Shown here: positions 23,769-31,573 of the stretch, in pieces
Position numbering within the stretch: the stretch's first letter is position 1
How the letters are laid out: each line of letters starts with the position of its first letter
Assembly: GCF_019967995.1 (NCBI RefSeq)
Contig: NZ_CP065377.1
Span: 248,001-312,000 of the forward strand
Direction: 5' to 3'
From: Faecalibacterium prausnitzii
GTDB lineage: Bacteria; Bacillota; Clostridia; Oscillospirales; Ruminococcaceae
DNA length: 64,000 nt
Made by a program: the position numbers and the translations under genes
The notes under the pieces: model-generated
What the model saw: the letters and a program-made list of their open reading frames with translations, nothing else
What the model was told of the DNA's origin: nothing
Databases searched by the model: none

Positions 23769-25187
23769 TCAGAAATTGAAATACAGGAACGGGCTGTTCG
23801 TGCTGCCCACGACATAGGCCGTGGAGAGCACCAGCAGCACCAGCACCGTGGCCACCCGCGTTGCGGTGCGCTTTTTCAGCAGGTCCCAGATCTTTTCGAT
23901 GAGCGGGGTGCAGCAGACCACCGACACCGCCAGCAGCACGCCGTAATTCCGCAGGAAATACACCGGCGACACACCGCCCGCAGGCACGAAGAGCTTATAG
24001 AACAGGTAGCTGAACCCGACGCCCCAGTCGTTGCCCACGAACATGGCCCAGCCCACCACTACGAGGAAGAGGGTGTAGACATGCGGCCAGATTTTGCCTT
24101 TTTCAAGGTATTTCAGCAGGAGCAGCTTCTCGACGGCCAGCAGGATGAAGTAGTACAGACCCCAGCAGATGAAGTTCCAGTCCGCGCCATGCCAGATGCC
24201 GGTGAGCAGCTCCACGACGAAGAGGTTGAAGATCTGCCGCTTGAGGCCCTTGCGGTTGCCACCCAGCGGGATATAGACATACTCCCGGAACCAGCCGGAC
24301 AGAGTCATGTGCCAGCGCCGCCAGAATTCCGTGATGGAGCGCGAGATATAGGGGTAGTTGAAGTTCTGCGGGAAATCAAAGCCCAGCATCTTGCCCATGC
24401 CGATGGCCATCATGGAATAGCCGGAAAAGTCGAAATACAGCTGCAAGGAATAGGCGATGACGCCCAGCCAGACCAGCGCCGTGGAGGCATTGCCCAGACC
24501 CACATAGGTGGTGGAGGGACTGTTCTGGATGCCGATGATGTCGGTCCAGAGCGCGCCCACGGCATCCGCCAGCAGGACTTTCTTCGCCAGACCGAAGGTG
24601 AACAGGGTCATGCCCTCCTCGATCTGCCGGAGGCTGTAGCGATGTTCGTAGACATGCAGCTGAGCCGAGACATCGCGGTATTTGACGATGGGGCCTGCGA
24701 TGAGCTGCGGGAACATGACCACATAGGCACCGAAATCAATGATGTTGTGCTCAGTCTTCACATCCCGGCGATAGACATCAATGGTGTAGGAAAGGGTCTG
24801 GAAGGTGTAGAAGCTGATGCCCAGCGGCAGGGTGCTGATGCCCTGAATGGCCGCGAACTGGGTGCCGAACAGGCTGTTCAGGCTGGAGAGGACGAAGTTC
24901 GCATACTTAAAATAGAACAGCATCCCCAGGCTCCCCGCCAGAGCCGCCAGCAGCAGCGCCGTGCGGGCGGCGGGCTTGTCCTCCATGCGTTCCAGCCCCA
25001 GGCCGCAGAGGTAGTTGATGAGGATGAGGGCCAGCATGACCGGGAAAAACCGGACTTCGCCCCAGCAGTAGAACACCAGACTGCACACAAAGAGCACGGT
25101 GTTCTTGAGTTTGGCGGGCGCAAGGTAATAGAGCGCCAGCGTGATGGGGAGAAACCGGAACAGAAAAAGGATGGTGCTGAAAACCAA
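23769..25187 (-). CDS. MBOAT-family O-acyltransferase (AlgI-like)
   Basis: A 472-residue polytopic membrane protein that moves acyl groups across the membrane for polymer O-acylation. AlgI-type features: YYLAPAKLKNTVLF at the N-terminus, TLPLGISFYTFQTLSYTIDVYR, SITEFWRRWHMTLSGWFREYVYIPLGG, and the catalytic histidine in LTGIWHGADWNFICWG. The start is taken as TTG at 25187 because AAAGGAGGA sits 5 bases before it and the hydrophobic N-terminus begins there. Operon with DUF4358 upstream and DHHW downstream. Confidence 0.92.
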   Translation of the reverse strand: MVFSTILFLFRFLPITLALYYLAPAKLKNTVLFVCSLVFYCWGEVRFFPVMLALILINYLCGLGLERMEDKPAARTALLLAALAGSLGMLFYFKYANFVLSSLNSLFGTQFAAIQGISTLPLGISFYTFQTLSYTIDVYRRDVKTEHNIIDFGAYVVMFPQLIAGPIVKYRDVSAQLHVYEHRYSLRQIEEGMTLFTFGLAKKVLLADAVGALWTDIIGIQNSPSTTYVGLGNASTALVWLGVIAYSLQLYFDFSGYSMMAIGMGKMLGFDFPQNFNYPYISRSITEFWRRWHMTLSGWFREYVYIPLGGNRKGLKRQIFNLFVVELLTGIWHGADWNFICWGLYYFILLAVEKLLLLKYLEKGKIWPHVYTLFLVVVGWAMFVGNDWGVGFSYLFYKLFVPAGGVSPVYFLRNYGVLLAVSVVCCTPLIEKIWDLLKKRTATRVATVLVLLVLSTAYVVGSTNSPFLYFNF

Positions 25188-25247
25188 GGTGTTCCTCCTT
25201 TGAAAAAGGGCCGATGCCGCCAAGGCACCGGCCCACGATGATCGTTG

Positions 25248-25823
25248 TTACTTGAGCAGAACGTCGTTGACGGCGTCGGTCAGGTCTTCCGTGCACGCGT
25301 TGGAGGCAATGACCATCACCACGCGGTCGGCGCTGTTGGCGATGACGGCATTTTCCACATTGGCCTGTGCCGCGGCAAACTCGGCATAGTTGCCGTAGAA
25401 GGCCACCTGGTCCTGCTGGTAGGCCTTCAGGGCCTCCACGATCTCTTCGGCCTTGCCCTCTGCCGGCTCGATGACCAGCACCAGACCGGCGTCGCCGTTG
25501 TCGTTGCTCTTCACGCCCTTATAGCTGGCCACATCCTCCGCCTTCAGGCCGAAATCGTACTCGATGTTCATGGCAGCGATCTCGAACTGGTTGGAGATGG
25601 GGTTGGCTTCCAGCAGCGCATCCACCTCGTCGGCCAGTGCATCGGGGCTGTTGGTGCCGTCGTCGGGCAGGGCGCTCTCCGCCTGGGACAGCACCACCGA
25701 GGACGCCGCCGGGCTTGCCGAGGACGCCGTGGACGAGGAAGCCGCGCCGCCGCAGCCTGCGAGCAGAGCGCAGCCCAGCGTGGCAGCCACAGCGGACAGT
25801 ATCAGTTTTGAACGGATCTTCAT
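25248..25823 (-). CDS. DUF4358 lipoprotein
   Basis: A 191-residue lipoprotein: signal peptide with lipobox LLAGC (Cys24), a Ser/Ala linker, then a compact domain (VDALLEANPISN ... IVEALKAYQQDQ ... VMVIASNACTEDL) of the DUF4358 type. This family is regularly encoded beside MBOAT and DHHW genes, so it probably belongs to the same surface O-acylation machinery. It starts the operon, 60 bp ahead of the MBOAT gene. Confidence 0.85.
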   Translation of the reverse strand: MKIRSKLILSAVAATLGCALLAGCGGAASSSTASSASPAASSVVLSQAESALPDDGTNSPDALADEVDALLEANPISNQFEIAAMNIEYDFGLKAEDVASYKGVKSNDNGDAGLVLVIEPAEGKAEEIVEALKAYQQDQVAFYGNYAEFAAAQANVENAVIANSADRVVMVIASNACTEDLTDAVNDVLLK

Positions 25824-25984
25824 AGATTATTCCTTCTTTTGCATTCATTACACTCAAGCCCGGCGCTGTGCCTTCCGGCGCGGCTGGCCGGGCCATTGCT
25901 ATCTTACCATACCCTTGCCGGAAATGCAAAGGTTCGCGCAAATTTTTACGGTTTCTTCACCGGTCTTTGCCAGCGCTTTTCCGC

Positions 25985-26866
25985 TCAGCCCGCAAGGGTG
26001 TGCAGCTGGGCGATGTAGTCCTCGAAGCACAGGCCGCTGGCGCTGATCTTCCGGGCATTTTCCACGCCCACATACCGCCAGTGCCAGGGCTCGTAGGTGA
26101 TCTCGGTCTGGGCCTCGGCCCCCTTGGGGTAGCGCAGGATGAAGCCGTAATCTGCCGCGTGCTCGCACAGCCAGCGGAAGGCCGTGGTGTTCTCAAAGCC
26201 CTCGTCCAGGCCGGTGTGCTCCGGGCTGTTCAGGTCTGCGGCCAGACCGCAGTTGTGCTCCGAATAGCCCGGCGGGTTGACGACCGCCGCCGCCTTTTCC
26301 TTGGCTGTGGCCAGGTCGTAGCCCTGGTCGGTGTAGTATTTCGTCTTCCGCTCGTACAGACCGGTCTGGTACTTGACGCTGCGGTAGCCGCTCTGCATCC
26401 AGATGGTCACATTTTCGGCGGCAGCGGCTTTCTGCATCTCCAGAAAGGCATCGCAGGCCACGGTCTGCAGCGTCTTGTTCACAGCGGTCTTCGAGCCGCA
26501 CTCCTTGGTCTCAAAGGTATAGTCGTCCGGCATCTTGTTGGTGTGGTTCACCAGCACCATCAGCGGGTCGGCCAGCATAGCAGCGGCCTCGTCGGCGGTC
26601 AGGCCCAGAGCATTGCCATTGGTCTCCTCCACCGTGCTGGACGCTGCCGGAAGCAGGCTGTTCTCCGCATCCTCCGCCGGGGCGCTGGCCGCGCTGGCGG
26701 AAGGCACCGGGGCGTGGCGGTTGAGCAGGAACGCAGCCCCGCCCACGAACAGGCAGACAGCGGCGGTCAGCCCGGCCACCCGGCGGATGGCACGGCTGCG
26801 ACGGCGGCGGCGCACTTCGGCGCGGGTCATGCGGCGGTGCGGTTGGTTCACAGGTCGTTGATTCAT
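25985..26866 (-). CDS. D-alanyl-D-alanine carboxypeptidase, VanY family
   Basis: A 293-residue membrane-anchored zinc peptidase. A basic N-terminus (RRRRRSR) precedes one transmembrane helix (VAGLTAAVCLFVGGAAFLL), a Ser/Ala linker and the VanY domain. Catalytic motifs are SGYRSVKYQ, SEHNCGLAADL (zinc His and Asp) and EPWHWRYVG (Glu and second zinc His). It trims the terminal D-Ala of peptidoglycan stem peptides. Start 26866 has AAGGAGAAG upstream. Divergent from spoVAC. Confidence 0.92.
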   Translation of the reverse strand: MNQRPVNQPHRRMTRAEVRRRRRSRAIRRVAGLTAAVCLFVGGAAFLLNRHAPVPSASAASAPAEDAENSLLPAASSTVEETNGNALGLTADEAAAMLADPLMVLVNHTNKMPDDYTFETKECGSKTAVNKTLQTVACDAFLEMQKAAAAENVTIWMQSGYRSVKYQTGLYERKTKYYTDQGYDLATAKEKAAAVVNPPGYSEHNCGLAADLNSPEHTGLDEGFENTTAFRWLCEHAADYGFILRYPKGAEAQTEITYEPWHWRYVGVENARKISASGLCFEDYIAQLHTLAG

Positions 26867-26927
26867 AAGGCTTCTCCTTGTATATTCTCTCCGGGCCGGG
26901 GACATCCTATCCCCGGAGGTGTTCTGC

Positions 26928-27368
26928 ATGAAACTGACAGCGCAGGAATATGCGCGGCGGGTGCAGCGGGCAGGCCCGCATTCGCCGCTGGGCACCGACT
27001 GCCTGTGGGCTTTCGGCGTGGGCGGCGGCATCTGCCTGCTGGGCGAGGTGCTCCGCCAGTGGTATCTGGGTCTGGGGCTCGAAGCCGACCTTGCCGGTAC
27101 CCTGACCAGCTGCACCCTCATCGCCCTCTCGGCGGTGCTGACGACGCTGGGCCTTTACCAGAAACTCGCCGCCCGCGCGGGGGCCGGGTCGCTGGTGCCC
27201 ATCACGGGCTTCGCCAACGCCGTGGTCAGCGCGGCCATCGAGTTCAAGACCGAGGGCCACGTGCTGGGCACCGGGGCCAAGATGTTCACCATCGCCGGGC
27301 CGGTCATCGTGTACGGCACACTGGCTGCGGTGCTGTACGGCGGGGTGCTCTGGCTGCTGGGCGGCTGA
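26928..27368 (+). CDS. spoVAC: Stage V sporulation protein AC
   Basis: A 146-residue membrane protein. After a short polar N-terminus (LTAQEYARRVQRAGPHSP) it has about four helices, with WAFGVGGGICLLGEVLRQWY and GFANAVVSAAIEFKTEGHVLG conserved in the family. SpoVAC is a mechanosensitive channel component for dipicolinic acid uptake into the forespore. The start at 26928 has GGAGG 8 bases upstream. Followed by spoVAD and spoVAE. Confidence 0.93.
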   Translation: MKLTAQEYARRVQRAGPHSPLGTDCLWAFGVGGGICLLGEVLRQWYLGLGLEADLAGTLTSCTLIALSAVLTTLGLYQKLAARAGAGSLVPITGFANAVVSAAIEFKTEGHVLGTGAKMFTIAGPVIVYGTLAAVLYGGVLWLLGG

Positions 27369-27479
27369 TCCCTCTCACTTACCATACGCTTTGCCGGGCG
27401 CAAAGATTGCACGCTCCCGGCGATTTTCCAGTATACCACAAAATCCGCAAAAAAACATCCCTGAAAGGAGGAATTTTTC

Positions 27480-28502
27480 ATGGCGACCCGGCGCGGCGAC
27501 ACCCTGATCTTCCAGACTCCGCCCGTCATCGCGGCCCATGCGGCGGTGGGCGGCAAAAAAGAGGGGGAAGGCCCCCTTGCGGCGGGCTTCGATGCGCTGA
27601 GCGCCGACAACCGGTTCGGCCAGTCCGGCTGGGAAGCCGCCGAGACCCAGCTGCAGCTGCGGGCGGCGCGGCTCTGCCTGAAAAAAGCGCAGACCACTGA
27701 AAAAGAAGTCAGTCTGGCTCTGGCCGGAGACCTGCAGGCCCAGTGCACGGCCTCCAATTACGCTATGCGGACGCTGGGCATCCCCTATGCGGGGCTGTTC
27801 GGGGCCTGCAGCACCATGGCCGAAGCGCTGGGGCTGGGGGCTGCGCTCTGCTCGGCCGGGCTGGCCGACGGCCTGCTGGCCATGGCATCCAGTCATTTCT
27901 GCACCGCCGAACGCCAGTTCCGCACCCCGCTGAGCTATGGAGCCGTCCGCACCCCGACCGCCCAGTGGACGGCCACCGCCGCCGGGGCCTGTCTGCTGCG
28001 CCCCGCCGGGCAGGGGGTCGGCATCCGGGCCGTGACCTTTGGGCGGGTGCAGGACTATCAGATCCGAGACATCAACAACATGGGCGCAGCCATGGCTCCC
28101 GCCGCCAGCGCGACTCTGCTGCACTACCTGCGGGACACCCACGCAGAGCCGTCGGATTTCGACGCCATTTACACCGGCGACCTGGGCCATGTGGGCAGCC
28201 AGCTCTTTCGGGAGCTGCTGGCCGCCGAAGGCCTGCTCATCAAGAACCATGTGGACTGCGGCTGCATCCTCTACGATGCCAACGAGCAGGCCGTGAAGAG
28301 CGGCGGCTCCGGTGCGGGCTGCTGCGCGGCGGTGCTCTGCGCCCACATCCTGCCCCGGCTGGAGCGCGGCACCCAGAAGCGGGTGCTCTTCCTCGCCACC
28401 GGAGCCTTGATGAGCCAGACCACCTTTCTGCAAAAGGAGAGCATCCCGGCCGTCGCCCATCTGGTGGAGCTGACTGCGCCGGAGAAAGGAGCCGCATCAT
28501 GA
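27480..28502 (+). CDS. spoVAD: Stage V sporulation protein AD
   Basis: A 340-residue thiolase-fold protein that binds dipicolinic acid. Recognisable stretches: FQTPPVIAAHAAVGGKKEGEG, LAGDLQAQCTASNYAMR, GIPYAGLFGACSTMAEAL, YTGDLGHVGSQLF, KSGGSGAGCCAAV. AAAGGAGG lies 9 bases before the ATG. Its stop overlaps the spoVAE start (ATGA), indicating coupled translation. Confidence 0.95.
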   Translation: MATRRGDTLIFQTPPVIAAHAAVGGKKEGEGPLAAGFDALSADNRFGQSGWEAAETQLQLRAARLCLKKAQTTEKEVSLALAGDLQAQCTASNYAMRTLGIPYAGLFGACSTMAEALGLGAALCSAGLADGLLAMASSHFCTAERQFRTPLSYGAVRTPTAQWTATAAGACLLRPAGQGVGIRAVTFGRVQDYQIRDINNMGAAMAPAASATLLHYLRDTHAEPSDFDAIYTGDLGHVGSQLFRELLAAEGLLIKNHVDCGCILYDANEQAVKSGGSGAGCCAAVLCAHILPRLERGTQKRVLFLATGALMSQTTFLQKESIPAVAHLVELTAPEKGAAS

Positions 28503-28855
28503 ACTATCTCTGGGCTTTCGTCATCGGGGGCGGCATCTGCGCCGCCGGGCAGATCCTCATCGACCTGACCGGCCTGACCCCCGCCCGCATCCTGACGGGC
28601 TATGTCGTCGCGGGAGTCGTGCTGTCGGCCCTCGGCTGGTACGCTCCGCTGGCCGAGCTGGCCGGGTGCGGGGCCACCGTGCCGCTGCTGGGCTTCGGCC
28701 ACCTGCTGGCCAAAGGCGTCCGCACCGCATTGCAGGAGGAGGGGGCCATCGGCATCCTCACCGGCGGGCTCACCGCCGCTGCCGCCGGCATCACCACCAG
28801 CCTCGTCTGCGGCGTGGTCTGCTCCTGGGTCGGCCGGAGCCACGACCAGAACTAG
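28499..28855 (+). CDS. spoVAE: Stage V sporulation protein AE
   Basis: A 118-residue, four-helix membrane protein. WAFVIGGGICAAGQILID, then LTPARILTGYVVAGV, then PLLGFGHLLAKGV match SpoVAE. It completes the minimal spoVAC-AD-AE set for dipicolinic acid transport into spores. Confidence 0.94.
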   Translation: MNYLWAFVIGGGICAAGQILIDLTGLTPARILTGYVVAGVVLSALGWYAPLAELAGCGATVPLLGFGHLLAKGVRTALQEEGAIGILTGGLTAAAAGITTSLVCGVVCSWVGRSHDQN

Positions 28856-28923
28856 CCCGCAATAAAAAGCGGCGCTGCTTCGCGCCGGTTCGCGCCCGGC
28901 GGGTGGTAGGATGCAAAAAAACA

Positions 28924-28958
28924 AAAACCTCCGCACCGGAAACCGGCACAGAGGTTTT
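28924..28958 (-). terminator. Terminator of rpsT
   Basis: AAAACCTC pairs with GAGGTTTT with an inner ACCGG/CCGGT stem; followed on the minus strand by TTTTTGTTTTTTT. Confidence 0.85.
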
Positions 28959-28991
28959 GTTCGTCAGTCGATCACTCGATCAGGCATGAAC

Positions 28992-29261
28992 TCAAGCGTT
29001 CTTGTTTGCACGCTTTGCCATACGGCTGATCTTGCGAGAAGCAGTGTTCTTCTTGATGACACCCTTAGCGCGAGCCTTGTCGATCGCGGAAACAGCAGCC
29101 AGGACAGTTGCGTCCTTGTCAGCGGCTTTAGCATCGATGGCAGCGTCTGCCTTCTTGACGACTGTTTTCAGGTTGGTCTTAATGGCCTTGTTGTGAGCCT
29201 GCTCAGCTGCAGCCTGCACGACGCGGTCCTTCTGAGATTTGATGTTAGGCATTCGTTCCAC
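28992..29261 (-). CDS. rpsT: 30S ribosomal protein S20
   Basis: An 89-residue, highly basic three-helix protein that binds 16S rRNA in the small subunit. The N-terminus MPNIKSQKDRV and the C-terminal KNTASRKISRMAKRANK are family features. AAGGAGGTGG is 7 bases before the start. It is divergent from gpr, and the rpsT-gpr-spoIIP neighbourhood is common in Clostridia. Confidence 0.97.
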   Translation of the reverse strand: MERMPNIKSQKDRVVQAAAEQAHNKAIKTNLKTVVKKADAAIDAKAADKDATVLAAVSAIDKARAKGVIKKNTASRKISRMAKRANKNA

Positions 29262-29430
29262 CTCCTTGGCTACCTATAACAGCGCACCTTATGATACCAT
29301 ATTTGCCGTACCAGCGCAAGCCTTTTTTCGATTTTTGTTTAGAAAAGTTTTCAAAATCCCATACTGAAGCTGTAAAACCGGGCCAAAACGGCCCCAAATG
29401 CAAATTTCAGATGGGAAAGCGGGATGAATC

Positions 29431-30213
29431 ATGCGGGAAACAGACCTTGCCGATGAGCTGTTCCGGGCACCGGACAGTGCACCGCCCACCGGTGTGCGGG
29501 TGGCCACAGCCAGGCGCGGCGGCGTGACCGTGACGCGGGTGGAGATCGCGCGCGAAGGGCTGGAGCGCCCCCGCGGGCGGTACGTGACGCTGGAAGTGCC
29601 CCGCGTCAGCCTGCTGGACGAGCGGGACGAATCGGTCATCGAACCGGCTGCGGCAGAGCTGCAGGCCCTGCTGCCTCCGGCAGGGCCGGTGCTGGTGCTG
29701 GGCGTCGGGAACCGGCGGGTGACCTCCGATGCCCTCGGCCCCCGGACCGTGCAGAAAATTTTCGTCACGATGGGGCAGCATGCCGTCCCGGTGCAGGGCA
29801 TCCGGCCGGTGGCGGCAGTGGCACCGGGCGTGTCGGCTGCTACCGGGCTGAGTTTGCAGCAGCTGGCCGGGGCACTGGTGCGGGAGATCCGCCCCGCTGC
29901 CCTGCTCTGCGTGGACAGCCTCTGCTCTTCCGAACCGGAGCGGCTGGGCCGGACCCTGCAATTCTCGGACACCGGGCTGTTCCCGGCCCAGCCCGGCCAC
30001 AGCCGCCATCTGGATGCCGCCCGGCTGGGGGTGCCGGTCGTAGCGACAGGCATCCCGACCCTGATGCAGGCCGAAGAGGGCAGCGACCTTGTGGTGACCC
30101 CCCGCGAGCTGGACAGCGTCATCGCCCACGGGGCCGCCCTGCTGGCCGCGGCCATCAACCGTGCTTTGCAGCCCCGCCTGAGTATTGCCCAGCTGGGCTG
30201 GCTGACGAGCTGA
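29431..30213 (+). CDS. gpr: GPR germination endopeptidase (spore protease), short form
   Basis: A 260-residue aspartic-type protease that degrades small acid-soluble spore proteins at germination. Family features: RETDLADELF, RGRYVTLEVP, LGVGNRRVTSDALGP with the first catalytic aspartate, and LLCVDSLCSS with the second. It is shorter than the roughly 370-residue Bacillus enzyme: the N-terminal propeptide is almost absent and a C-terminal insert of about 75 residues is missing. Both catalytic aspartates remain. Upstream of spoIIP, separated by a palindromic repeat. Confidence 0.92.
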   Translation: MRETDLADELFRAPDSAPPTGVRVATARRGGVTVTRVEIAREGLERPRGRYVTLEVPRVSLLDERDESVIEPAAAELQALLPPAGPVLVLGVGNRRVTSDALGPRTVQKIFVTMGQHAVPVQGIRPVAAVAPGVSAATGLSLQQLAGALVREIRPAALLCVDSLCSSEPERLGRTLQFSDTGLFPAQPGHSRHLDAARLGVPVVATGIPTLMQAEEGSDLVVTPRELDSVIAHGAALLAAAINRALQPRLSIAQLGWLTS

Positions 30214-30346
30214 GGCCTTGGCTCCCCTACCAGGGGAGCTGTCGAGCCGTAGGCGAGACTGAGAGGTTGTATGAAGGGAAGCCTTTCCTCTGTACAACCT
30301 CTCCGTCACCTGCGGTGCCACATCTCCTGGTAGGAGAGGCCTTGGC
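30214..30346. repeat. Dispersed palindromic repeat, gpr-spoIIP
   Basis: About 130 bp running from GGCCTTGGCTCCCCTACCAG to CTGGTAGGAGAGGCCTTGG, with inner ACAACCTCTCCGTCA and TGAGAGGTTGT. It shares modules (CTCTCCGTCA, GGCTCCCCTA, GGAGAGGCCTTGGCA) with the copy at 34968. Confidence 0.75.
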
Positions 30347-30417
30347 ATTCCGGCACGAAACGTTCTATCTCTACAGGTTAATTTCATACCCTATTAAGAG
30401 GGAAGGAGGTGTCCGCC

Positions 30418-31524
30418 ATGCGCCGCAGGCAGGGAGATTTCGGGGCCGGGCCAGTGCTCAGTCTGGCCGGGGCGGCGGCGCTGATGCTGGCGCTGACCGT
30501 TTTTGCCCATGGGCTGGTGCTCAGTCTGGCGGCGCTCATCATCGGGCCGCTGCCCGCCGCGCAGACGGCCCTTTCTCTCAGCCGGAAGCAGGCTGCCTCC
30601 GCACAGAGCGGCGAATCTGCGGCAGAAGCGCTTCCGCCCGAAGTCCTCGAACCCGCTCCGGGATCTCTGCCCGCCGCCGCAGACCGCTCCTACCTCGTCC
30701 CGCTGGAAGGCGACGACGCCCGACCCGAAGACGCAGGCACCATCCTCGAAAAGACCTATCCGCAGGGCAGCGGCGAAAAGTACGTGGTCTGCGGGGCGGG
30801 CAGCATCAAGAACAACACCCGCGTCCCGGCGGCAGACATCGCGGCAGAGATCCAGAACCCCCTGCCTTTTCAGGTGGAGTGGAACAGCCCGGAGCCGCAG
30901 GTCCTCATCATGCACACCCACGCCACCGAGGACTACCGCCTCTCGGCCGGGCTGTGGTTCCGCCCCGGCGACGGCTCCCGCACCACCGACCGGAACTATA
31001 ACATGTGCGCCGTGGGCCGCGTCATGGCCGACACCCTCAATGCCGCCGGGCTGAACACCCTCCACGACGAGACCCTGAACGACTACCCCAGCTACACCGG
31101 CAGCTACGCCAACAGCCGCGCTGTGGTGCAGCAGTACTTAGCCCAATACCCCAGCATCAAGGTGGTGCTCGATGTCCACCGCGACGCCATCGAGACCGAG
31201 AACGGCTCCCGGATGGCCCCGGTCTGCACCGTGAACGGCCAGCAGGCGGCTCAGGTCATGATCATCTGCGGGTGTGACAACGGCAGCAGCATCTCCCTGC
31301 CCAACTACCGCCAGAACCTCCGCTTCGCCGCCGCATGGGAGCGGGCGATGGAGGGGACATTCCCCGGCCTCACCCGGCCCGTGCTGTTCAGCTACCGCTT
31401 TTACAATCAGGACCTCACCACCGGAAGCCTGCTCATCGAGGTGGGCGGCCATGGCAACAACCTCAATGAGGCCCTGTACGCCGGGCAGCTGGCCGCCGAG
31501 GGGCTGATCAGGGCCTTGCAATAA
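30418..31524 (+). CDS. spoIIP: Stage II sporulation protein P
   Basis: A 368-residue membrane-anchored peptidoglycan amidase/endopeptidase that works with SpoIID and SpoIIM during engulfment. One N-terminal transmembrane helix (LSLAGAAALMLALTVFAHGL) is followed by a linker and the catalytic domain: VLIMHTHATEDYR with the zinc histidine, VLDVHRDAI with the second, and SLLIEVGGHGNNLNEA near the end. Start at 30418 has GGAAGGAGG 8 bases before it. A bidirectional terminator follows. Confidence 0.94.
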   Translation: MRRRQGDFGAGPVLSLAGAAALMLALTVFAHGLVLSLAALIIGPLPAAQTALSLSRKQAASAQSGESAAEALPPEVLEPAPGSLPAAADRSYLVPLEGDDARPEDAGTILEKTYPQGSGEKYVVCGAGSIKNNTRVPAADIAAEIQNPLPFQVEWNSPEPQVLIMHTHATEDYRLSAGLWFRPGDGSRTTDRNYNMCAVGRVMADTLNAAGLNTLHDETLNDYPSYTGSYANSRAVVQQYLAQYPSIKVVLDVHRDAIETENGSRMAPVCTVNGQQAAQVMIICGCDNGSSISLPNYRQNLRFAAAWERAMEGTFPGLTRPVLFSYRFYNQDLTTGSLLIEVGGHGNNLNEALYAGQLAAEGLIRALQ

Positions 31525-31528
31525 AAAA

Positions 31529-31565
31529 GCCCGCTCAGGCATCGCAGCGCCATACCTGAGCGGGC
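31529..31565. terminator. Bidirectional terminator, spoIIP / Wzz-like gene
   Basis: GCCCGCTCAGG pairs with CCTGAGCGGGC; TTTTTT follows on the minus strand. Confidence 0.85.
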
Positions 31566-31573
31566 AAGATCCA

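Noticed and set aside
21598..25823. DHHW/MBOAT/DUF4358 genes as modification or export machinery for the double-glycine peptides
   Set aside because: These families act in polysaccharide O-acylation and form a separate operon; proximity alone does not support a role in peptide maturation.
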